Assembly: GCA_004151065.3 (NCBI GenBank)
Contig: NWUY0300012957.1
Span: 1-14,510 of the forward strand
Origin: Larix sibirica
Taxonomy: Eukaryota; Streptophyta; Pinopsida; Pinales; Pinaceae
Direction of reading: 5' to 3'
DNA: 14,510 nucleotides
Shown one piece after another: positions 7,956 through 14,510 of this stretch. Position numbers and translations under genes: made by a program. The stretch's first letter is position 1, and every line of letters starts with the position of its first letter. The notes under the pieces were generated by a model. It saw only the letters and a program-made list of their open reading frames with translations. It was not told the origin of the DNA and did not search any database.

Positions 7956-9607
7956 ATGGGCTCAGTACCGACATTCCCAGTGACGGTTAGGGTAAATCCC
8001 AAGGAGCATGTGGTGTTCATGTCTCCATTAGCTCACCCGACTATTTTATCAAAGACATCTGTGGGTTCTGGCCTACAAGTGCTGGTGACGAGCGGAACAG
8101 ATAGGTTGGCTTGTAGGCGTAACTTGATGCCTGTGGCTTAGCACTCGTTAGCCCTCTCTTCGGGGGCAGTTCGTCGGCCTCGTAGGAAACAAAAGGGGAA
8201 CCTAAAAGCTGAGACGACGGCGAAGGAACGTGTTCGCTGCACCCTGGGATGGGATGTAACTATGGATATGGTTTCAAACTTGGTCAATCGGGCTCTGGTA
8301 GGAAGGATGGAACACACCCATTTGAATCAAGGAGAAATAGTGGAATGGATCATGAAGGCTTGGAAGCCCCTCATCCACTATGTCCCGCAAGTGATAATTC
8401 TTGAGAAGGGATGGATATATTTTCATTTCTTATCCGAAGACTTGCTGCGACTCATTCATGAGAAGTTCTGGGTGTTGGGGGTCGGTTCGTTGGTGTTGAT
8501 TAGGTGGCACCCTGCATTCGACCCGCGTAGAGAAAAACTGTCTAAGAGACATTTATGGGTCTTGTTTTCAGATTTTCCAATGGTTTGTTGGAGCTTCTAA
8601 GTGTTCCTCTGGGTAGCTAACTCCATTGGATGCTTCATCCTTATTGAGGAGAGTACTTTATTGGCTTCTGAGAGAATATGCCCCGAGGCTCTCATTGATG
8701 TTGATGTTTCGGCTGGATTCCCAGCTGAGGTTGAGATTGAATGGGAACACAGTGCCTTCATCCATCAATTGGATTACTGGTGGATACCCTTCAGATATTT
8801 TCATGTCGCAGGCCCGGTCATTTGAGGTGTGATTGTCCTGGTTAACGAGACAGAGACTTGGTAAAAAAGGGGATGATTGAGGATCTTGAACAATCATTTA
8901 CTCTTCCCATTCCCTTTGACAAGGAATCAGCACATGCCTGTATTGGTAAGCTTAAATATTTTTTCCCTCTTTTGTTTAATTCCTTTTCGTTGGATGATAT
9001 TTTCGTGAATCTTGGCCATCGTTCAGTGCCTGAGAAGATTGTTGATTCTCCACCTGCCCTGATGCCGCATGCTCTCTTTCAGCCCCGGGTGGATGGGGAT
9101 TCGATAGTGGCTAAGGGAGGTTATGGGTCTCATGCCCCTATTGAAACAGAAGGGGAAATTGCGGGTCTGGATATAGTGCTAACTCCTAGTTCCTTACCGA
9201 ACGTAGAGGAAAATGACCCTTGCCACGTTATGGGAGTTTCATGTTACTCTTTGGGCAAGGAAGCGGAAGTGTCGCCAAGCTACTCTCTAGTTTCTGGTTC
9301 ATTAGAATCAAATTTTCATCACACCCCTGAGCCTGATATGGTGCCTCTTCTCGTATTTGGTGGACATACTCCGGTGGGGGTTAAGGATTCTGGTCCGCCA
9401 CTAGGTGCAATCAATGGATCCAATGTCACTATTCGCAAGAAACCGGCGTGGAAAAAAATCAAGGAAGTAAGCCGCGATGAAGGAGAGGTTTTGAAGTGGA
9501 TCAATCTGAAGATTTCACAAGGTTTGGGCCTGTCTAAGGTCTTAAACACTAATCAACCTTCTGGGTCACTTAGAGAAGGTAATGGTCCCCACGTTATTCC
9601 CCGATGA
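7956..9607 (+). pseudogene. LINE E2 ORF1: DUF4283 and zinc-knuckle protein (broken)
   Basis: The first ATG in the frame is at 7956, after an in-frame TGA at 7941, giving MGSVPTFPVTVRVNPKEHVV. The frame continues past TAG (8139-8141) into a basic stretch (RRPRRKQKG) and the DUF4283 domain (about 8262-8750): ALVGRMEHTHLNQGEIVEWI, ILEKGWIYFHFLS, RWHPAFDP, HLWVLFSDFP, then TAA at 8598-8600 and LIDVDVSAGF. A CCHC knuckle lies at 8796-8836. Its first Cys is Tyr (TAT), and one base is missing at the second Cys codon (near 8804-8805), which shifts the frame. The C-terminal part continues in the new frame past TAA (8843-8845) to the stop at 9605-9607, ending in a variable, basic tail. The full span, about 550 codons, is normal for plant LINE ORF1. 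It would bind element RNA; this copy is inactive. Confidence 0.85.
9604..9607 (+). promoter_or_regulatory. ATGA stop-start overlap between E2 ORF1 and ORF2
   Basis: The ORF2 start ATG (9604-9606) overlaps the ORF1 stop TGA (9605-9607), exactly as in E1. The ATG opens MILSSFNVRGLG, the standard beginning of a LINE endonuclease, so the start is well supported. It implies coupled, reinitiating translation of ORF2; that role is inferred. Confidence 0.7.
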
Positions 9608-10300
9608 TCCTCTCTTCCTTTAACGTGCGGGGGCTGGGAAGCCTGCCTAAAAATGATTCCATCCGTCACTTTCTGGATACGATTAAGCCATATGTTTTAT
9701 TCCTTCAGGAGACCATGCAATCGGGGGAGGATGCAGTCTCCTTTTTCTGGGTATTCGGCCTCACTGGAAATGTTGTGCCATTTATTCTAGTGTACTGTCT
9801 GGCGGGATTCTGGCAGCGTGGGATCCTTCACAGGATGACCTGGTGCCCTTCTACGTTTGCGCAGGTATTGTTTTGACCGAAAATATCAGAGGATTTAGAT
9901 AGGATATTTGTATCCTCAATATATATGGTCCCTATAGGGACCGGCAACCCTTCTGGGAGCAGGTGTTTTCTAATCGGATAATGGAGAATCCTAATCTTAT
10001 TATTTGTGGTGACTTAAACTTTACCTTATCCACCTATGAAGTATGGGGATCAGGGCAGCGGGAGGATCCGTTGGCAGGTTTTCTAAAGGACCAGCTGGAG
10101 GCAGCTGATATGGTTGATGTGACGCTAATTCATTTGGTTCCAACCTGGAACAACAGGAGATCAAGTGCAAACGGGATGGCAAAAAGATTGGATCGTTTTC
10201 TCATAAAAATTGGGATGTTTGATAGTGGCGGTAGGTACCGGTCATGGGGTGTGGCTACATGGGTATCAGATCATAAAGTAATCTGTCTAGAAGTCCAGTT
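9604..10300 (+). other. AP-like endonuclease domain of E2 ORF2
   Basis: Motifs in order are SSFNVRGLG (conserved Asn), VLFLQETMQ (conserved Glu), SGGILAAWDP, ILNIYGPYRDR, ICGDLNFTLSTYEVWGSG, GMAKRLDRFL and VSDHKVI (Asp-His pair). The frame shifts once near 9745-9752, within TTTTTCTGGGTATT, and meets a TAG at 9900-9902. After that the domain reads without a stop. All recognisable active-site motifs are present. Confidence 0.9.
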
Positions 10301-10919
10301 ACAGGGCATGAGATCGGTCTTTCCATTCAGGTTCAACAACACCCGGCTGGAGGAAAAGAGTTTTTGCAACTTGATTCTGGATAGATGGAAATCGATGCAG
10401 GAGGACCGAAATCTTTCCCACCTTTTTAACCTTAACAATAAATTAGATGCTATCAGGGCTAAGATCAAGCGGTGGGAAAGGAATAAAAAGCTGGAAGATG
10501 AAAGAGAGCTTCAGGAGACTGAGAAGAAGTTTGCGGACATGGAGGAGGGGGGCTTTTCCTTTGATGAGGAGTCATTTTCTGAAACTTCCAACCTTTTTAA
10601 ATGAAAGGAGGCCTTGCTGGGGCAGAAAGAGAGCACCTGGCGCTTAAAGAGTCAGGCTCTATGTCTGGAAAAGGGCGATAGTAATACTAAATTCTTCAAA
10701 AACTTTGCTAATATGTGCCGCAACAAAAATACCATATGGGAGATAAAAGGGGAGGATGGTATTTTTAGAGCTGAGCAGGGTCACATTCAAGAAGCCGCCG
10801 AGGTGCATTTTTGGGGGGCATACAATCAACCACAAGTCAATAATCTCGTTGAGTAGTTAAAAATCATCAGGCTCTTTCCAGGATTCTTTAATTATGAGGA
10901 GGGTCTGAAGGAAAATTCG

Positions 10920-11846
10920 TTGGTTTGCAGGGACGAAGTTAAAATGATCCTTATCTCTCTTGTCAAGGAAAAAATCCTAGGCCCGGACGGGTGGACAGTT
11001 GAATTCTTTCTACATTTATTTGACATCATGGGCGGGGATATCACGAGGGCCATGGAGGAATCCAGAATCAAAGCTGTTGTGCCAAAAAAGCTTAATACAA
11101 CTTATATAGCATTGATCCAAAAATTGGATAGGCCGGAGGGGTTCTCTGATTTTTGGCCCTTATCCCTGTGTAACACACTGTACAAACTGGTGTCAAAAAT
11201 CACAGCTTGCCGCATTAAACCCTATCTCGCTAAGTTCATTACGATGGAACAATTTGGGTTTATGTTTAATAGACAGATCCTCCATTCAGTGAAGACTAAA
11301 AATCTCAGCGCTTTTATTCTCAAGTTGGATTTGGTGAAAGCTTACGATCGGTTGGACTGGTCGTTCATTCGGCTCATTCTCATTCATATAGGGATACCTC
11401 TCAATATGGTTCAGTGGATAATGGCGTGTATATATTCAACCACATTTGGGGTTCTATTCAATGGCGAGCTTACTAGCATGTTCTCTTGTAGTCGGGGCAT
11501 TCGCCAGGGATGCCCTTTATCTCCTCCCCTCTTTATTCTGGCGATTGACGGGATCAACAGGCTGATACAGAAAGCTAAGGATGATAACAACATTAAAGGG
11601 GTAAGAGTTTCTAGAGTTACGTCGATTACACATTTGTTATTTGTTGACGATATTATGATTTTTGGTACTGGTTCTATTAGTGAATGGTTATTTTATAAAG
11701 AAATCTTCGATATCTTCTGCATGGCATATGGGATGTCTATTAGCTTGGGGAAATCATCTTTCTTATTCAATGAGGTGGAGGAGCACTCTATAAATTCCAT
11801 GAAGGAGCTTTTCCCCTACTCCTTCTCCACATTGACATGGGATTAA
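10920..11846 (+). other. Reverse transcriptase domain of E2 ORF2
   Basis: One open frame of just over 300 codons holds ILGPDGWTVEFF, NTTYIALIQK, SLCNTLYKLVSK, EQFGFMFNRQILHSV, motif A LKLDLVKAYDRLDW (Asp at 11328-11330), motif B SRGIRQGCPLSPPLF (11490-11534) and motif C LLFVDDIMIFG (FVDD at 11640-11651). The three Asp expected at the catalytic centre are present. Compared with E1, about 10-11 residues are missing in frame between the ILHSV block and motif A. The frame ends at TAA (11844-11846) because one base is missing near 11833, where homology continues in another frame. This is the best-preserved long domain in the window. Confidence 0.92.
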
Positions 11847-12566
11847 AATACCTAGGGTATTTTCTGAAACCTAATTATTATGGAACTGCTGATTGGGGGT
11901 GGCTATTACAGAAGATTGACATGAGGATAAATTGTTGGGCTACGCACTGGTTATATATTGGGGGGAGGATCATTCTCGCACATTCTATGCTGCAAGTCAT
12001 TTCGATTTATTGGTTTGGCCTTAGAAGAATCCCCGCATCGATTCTTAAGGGTGTGTGCAATAGAATGTTCCAATTTCTGGAAAACCCTTGCTCAGGAAGT
12101 AGCACCTTTGTTTGTGGCAAAGTCTGTGTTGGCCCAAAGCCCATGGGGGATGGGGACTTAGGAACCTGGATTGGTTTAATGTGGCAATGCTTACGAAATC
12201 CCTCTGGCGGGCTCTGATGGATGAAGGCCTATGGAGCAGGGTCATTCGGGTCAAGTAATTAAAAATGTATAACACAACCCAGTGGTTCGACACTATCAAC
12301 CAGGATCCTCCCGGGTCTCTGCGATTTGGGCCAGCATCAGTAAAACCTTTCACTATGTTGGTCCTTGGATTAAGTGGAAAATTGGTAAAGGATCTAAGAT
12401 ATTTGTTGGAGTGTATCCATTCATTGGGGATGCGGGGGATTTCAAGCTTCCCATTGAACTCATTAGCGACCTACATGCAAATAAGATGGTGCTTCTTTCT
12501 CAGTTTTTTAAAGAACGCAACGATGCACCTGCTGGCTTATATACTGTTCTAGAGGTTTCCAATGTA

Positions 12567-12568
12567 NN
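12567..12568. other. Two undetermined bases at an element junction
   Basis: Two Ns sit exactly where plus-strand LINE E2 homology ends and minus-strand ORF1-like sequence E3 begins. They may be a scaffold join or two uncalled bases. If they are a join, the order and orientation of the sequence on either side are not proven by this window. Confidence 0.8.
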
Positions 12569-12903
12569 GCCTTTGGGGTTCCATGTAGTCTTGATCCATC
12601 TGTTAAGAACTTTTTCTTTTGGCCAGATGCCAATGAACTTCCCAATTAGGGCTTTTTCTTTCCATAGTTCTACCCTTTCCCTAAGGTTCTCGGATCTGAT
12701 CCGAAGAGAGGGGATAGATCTGACTTTGGGGAGGAAACCCCCTTGAATTTTCGCAAAACCGGATCTAGAGTGGGCGATATTCTGCTCACTTGGGTCGCTG
12801 CCCCGAGGGTCTTCATTGGATGGCGCCGTCGAGTGCGAGGTTGGGATATCCGACCGGCGCGAGGAGGGGAACCGCCCCCTCCAAGGTTCTCCATTGGTAC
12901 CAA
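12569..12903 (-). pseudogene. 5' fragment of a third LINE-type ORF1 (E3), cut at the N gap
   Basis: The minus strand reads MENLGGGGSPPRAGRI from an ATG at 12894-12892, followed by a basic, Pro/Ser-rich stretch. In another frame it then reads LRERVELWKEKALIGKF, IGIWPKEKVLNRWIK and TTWNPKG up to the Ns. The ALIGKF...WNPKG block is the start of a DUF4283 domain, equivalent to TLVGKF...SSWGPLVG in E1 and ALVGRM...KAWKPL in E2, yet clearly different from both. E3 is thus a separate element, not the missing 5' end of E1. Either the frame changes near 12690-12680, or the whole protein lies in the second frame, which is open from 12949. Only the N-terminal part is present. Confidence 0.65.
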
Positions 12904-12949
12904 AACCTAGAAGAATAAAAAAAATCAAGTTGCAGACGCGAGAGCCCAA

Positions 12950-13606
12950 TCATTCACCGGTATCTCTCTGAAATTTAATTGCTGGCAAAAAATCGAGTTT
13001 GGAGGAGGGTGCAATAGAGGGAAACCCTTTCCCTTCCACAAGCTTGTATCATGAAGGGAGTATATCTTGTCTCGTGCATTTCTTTTCCCTATTTTTTGTT
13101 AGTTTGTCTCTCACTTGTTGAAGCCAAATTAACCTTGTTATTTTGTTTTGGCAGGTTAGGGCGGATTTGGACAAATCTGGGCACCACAAATTTTCTCAAT
13201 TGGAAAAGTTGGATTCAAGCATCAGAGATTTCGTTTTCTGCTGAGATCCAAGTAAGTATCACAACGATTTTCTCATTATGCTTCTATTTCTTACCATCAC
13301 AGTCATCACAAACAGATTTTAAATCAAATTAATGTTTCTACATTCCATGTGTTTGGGGACGGATTACACTGTTAGGGCATTTTAATTTTGTTCATTCGGC
13401 ATCTATTAAAACCTAGAGGCTTTGTTGAGAGACTCTATATGCACTACTTGGCATAACCTTTCCCATTTATATCCTGTAGAATGCCAAACCTCTGTCATGC
13501 GGGTTGATTTGCTCTAGGCGTTATACTTGTGCCTTTGTCACACTCGCAAATGAATTAATGTATTAAGATTACATTTGGCTTCTGAATTTGTTAGTGGGCT
13601 TCGATA
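12950..13606. other. Non-coding region, possible 5' leader of E3 (minus) and exon-like signals (plus)
   Basis: No convincing protein is seen. The part next to E3 (12950-13050) may be its leader on the minus strand. On the plus strand, a pyrimidine-rich stretch ending TTTTGTTTTGGCAG (to 13154) resembles a 3' splice site, and CCAAGTAAGTATC (near 13246-13258) resembles a strong 5' splice site. They would bound an exon of about 95 bases. I cannot connect it to other exons or to a known protein, so I do not call a gene. Confidence 0.35.
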
Positions 13607-13834
13607 TTATAGAAACGATTTGAATGTTGTGGTAATCAAGTCGAGCTCGTGGCCCTCGGTGGCTTCAATGACAAACTTTTCATTGTTTTGTACCATGTGG
13701 AGGGGCAAATCCAAGTTGCGCGGGTCGAGTATGGGCTTGGCGTTATCCTCTTAAACCTGTTTGATAAACCCTTGACCTCTGTTCTTTTCGTAAATGGTTT
13801 GATGCACCACGATCATTGTTGGTCTTCGATTTTG
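13607..13834 (-). pseudogene. Unidentified coding-like remnant
   Basis: In one minus-strand frame, bounded by TAA at 13835-13837 and TAA at 13607-13609 and interrupted once by TAA at 13751-13753, the translation reads PTMIVVHQTIYEKNRGQGF, then after the stop EDNAKPILDPRNLDLPLHMV, QNNEKFVIEATEGHELDLI and a short tail. The composition (mixed charged and hydrophobic residues, little low complexity) looks like genuine protein. I do not recognise the family. It may be an exon or a decayed piece of the same element as the coiled-coil sequence at 14071-14510 on the same strand. Chance open reading is possible. Confidence 0.3.
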
Positions 13835-13837
13835 TTA

Positions 13838-14070
13838 TCATTATAAAAGATCTCAATCCCCTTCGAAATCAAGTTTAGCTTGTAGCTCTCAATTTTGATT
13901 TTACTCGCGGCATCACTTGTGGTTCAGTTCCGAAAAGGGTTACGATTTTATTTTGAAACTCGATCTCGTTGTGTTTGAAGTCAACTATCCAACTAAGAAT
14001 TTGCATTGAACATATAGCTAATCATAGAGTGACACGCTTTTCATTTTCAGATTGACTAACTCTCAATCTG
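13838..14070. other. Spacer with a short hairpin
   Basis: No coding signal is recognised. At 14048-14070 the sequence CAGATTGA CTAACTC TCAATCTG forms a perfect 8-bp stem with a 7-base loop. On the minus strand it begins immediately after the stop codon (14073-14071) of the coiled-coil reading frame. It may be a chance structure. Confidence 0.4.
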
Positions 14071-14510
14071 TTAATCATTATCTAAACCAATTTCGGGGTT
14101 CATCTCCTGCTTAAGCACAGAGGACCATCCCGCTAACCTANNCTCTGGATCCTCTTCGAGGGCAGTGAATTCCTTCGACGCCTCATCTAACAGACATTGG
14201 CACTTAGCCACCTCGACGGCTATGCTTTCTGTTGCGCCCTTCACTTCCTTTGCTCTTAACTGTTGTTGATCAGGTGGAGTCCGTGCTTCCAATGCAACAA
14301 TCTTTGCTTCATAGCTGATCTCCATATCCTTCATTTCTGCCTTAAGCTCACTAACCACTTCGACGATCTTAACGACAGTGTCTGCGGGGTCTGGTTGCAC
14401 GTCGCACTCCGATATGTCCTCGGCTACCACAATGATTGTAGATTCTAGTCTCTTCCGTCAATCATACTCGTCTTGTAGTTCCATGGCCCTCCGCGAGCTA
14501 GCTTCTTCCA
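14071..14510 (-). pseudogene. Partial coiled-coil protein, unknown family, with one in-frame stop
   Basis: A minus-strand frame enters from the right edge (EEASSRRAMELQDEYD), meets TGA at 14458-14460, resumes with RKRLESTIIVVAEDI and runs to the stop TAA at 14071-14073 (ending GLDND). The visible part is about 146 codons. It is rich in Glu, Lys and Ala with heptad-like spacing (VVKIVEVVSELKAEMKDM, IVALEARTPP, ESIAVEVAKCQCLLDEA), which suggests a coiled coil. The TGA could come from CGA by one C-to-T change, since the neighbouring residues are Arg and Lys. Two Ns at 14141-14142 leave the frame intact. No signal peptide or enzyme motif is seen. It may be the C-terminal end of a transposon-encoded structural protein or a host coiled-coil gene; I cannot tell which. 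Confidence 0.5.
14141..14142. other. Two undetermined bases inside the coiled-coil frame
   Basis: The two Ns fall in one codon (read as EEDPE-X-RLAGW on the minus strand), and the frame is the same on both sides. This argues that they are uncalled bases, not a true gap of unknown length. Confidence 0.7.

Larger units (their letters stand above)
7545..12566 (+). mobile_element. Degenerate L1-type LINE retrotransposon E2, 3'-truncated at an N gap
   Basis: A second LINE, on the plus strand, with a leader (about 7545-7955), ORF1 (7956-9607), ATGA overlap and ORF2 (9604 onward). ORF2 is readable through endonuclease, RT and the post-RT region. The element stops at or just before the two Ns at 12567-12568, where the sequence changes to another element in opposite orientation. 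It therefore lacks the zf-RVT and RNase H regions and the 3' UTR. Aligned protein motifs with E1 are clear, but DNA identity is low (motif A region roughly two-thirds by eye). The two are separate families or old relatives, not copies of one recent duplication. It carries several stops and at least five frameshifts. Confidence 0.9.
9604..12566 (+). pseudogene. LINE E2 ORF2: endonuclease and reverse transcriptase polyprotein (broken, 3'-truncated)
   Basis: Domains in order are the AP-like endonuclease (9604-10300), a linker with the conserved GDSNTKFFKNFAN block (about 10674-10712), reverse transcriptase (10920-11846), and a post-RT region (11834-12566) with KYLGYFLKPN, LYIGGRIILAHSMLQ, RIPASILKGV, WRALMDEGLWSRVIRVK and WKIGKGSKIFVGVYPFIG. 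In-frame stops are TAG 9900-9902, TGA 10602-10604, TAG 10854-10856 and TAA 12256-12258. Frame changes occur near 9750, 11833 (one base lost before MGLKYLG), 12150 (in a G-rich run) and 12285. The protein ends at the Ns, so the zf-RVT and RNase H parts found in E1 are missing. It would have nicked target DNA and copied element RNA; this copy cannot. Confidence 0.9.

Noticed and set aside
1747-12566. E1 and E2 as one large inverted repeat or palindrome
   Set aside because: They are homologous at protein level but too diverged in DNA, and differ in deletions and in ORF1 tails. They are separate elements, not arms of a recent inverted duplication.
12569-12903. E3 as the missing 5' end of E1, separated by insertion of E2
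   Set aside because: E1 already has its own copy of the same DUF4283 block (TLVGKF...), so E3 duplicates it with different residues instead of completing it.
1-14510. CRISPR arrays, tRNA or rRNA genes, or a bacterial-type operon
   Set aside because: No regularly spaced repeats, cloverleaf-like sequence or rRNA motifs were seen, and the content is that of a plant nuclear repeat region.

Overview
This is a nuclear, repeat-rich stretch of a flowering plant genome. It contains no intact host gene that I can recognise. Most of it (about 1.75-12.95 kb) is decayed L1-type LINE (non-LTR retrotransposon) sequence. The plant assignment rests on the DUF4283-type ORF1 proteins, the plant form of the LINE ORF2 (AP-like endonuclease, reverse transcriptase with an FVDD box, zf-RVT knuckle, C-terminal RNase H), AT-rich flanks and a Ty1/copia LTR edge. 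Nothing in the sequence fixes the species.

Layout. (a) 1-57: the polypurine tract and first bases of a minus-strand copia-like LTR running off the left edge. (b) 58-1000: AT-rich non-coding DNA with a 90-bp tandem duplication (565-750), each copy carrying the bZIP-type palindrome TGACGTCA. (c) About 1000-7495, minus strand: LINE element E1. From its 5' end it has ORF1 (DUF4283 domain, zinc knuckle) at 7495-5970, ORF2 (endonuclease, RT, zf-RVT knuckle, RNase H) at 5973-1747, and a likely 3' UTR with a GT microsatellite. (d) 7496-7955: non-coding interval between two 5' ends, probably including the 5' UTR of E2. (e) 7956-12566, plus strand: LINE element E2, diverged from E1, with ORF1 at 7956-9607 and ORF2 at 9604 to the break at 12567. 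(f) 12567-12568: two Ns, which mark an abrupt change to (g) about 12569-12903, minus strand: the 5' end of a third ORF1 (E3), cut at the Ns. (h) 12950-14070: mostly non-coding, with one short minus-strand coding-like remnant. (i) 14071-14510, minus strand: an unidentified coiled-coil protein running off the right edge, with one internal stop and two Ns.

In both E1 and E2 the stop codon of ORF1 overlaps the start codon of ORF2 in the four bases ATGA. This suggests ORF2 was translated by reinitiation after ORF1. In a live element ORF1 would bind the RNA, the ORF2 endonuclease would nick the target, the RT would copy from the nick and RNase H would remove the template. Every copy here is dead: each long ORF carries several nonsense codons and frameshifts, many zinc-binding Cys are lost, and E2 lacks its 3' end. 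I found no intact new system. The best leads are the shared ATGA coupling, the RNase H module of E1, the duplicated TGACGTCA box and the unidentified coiled-coil reading frame.
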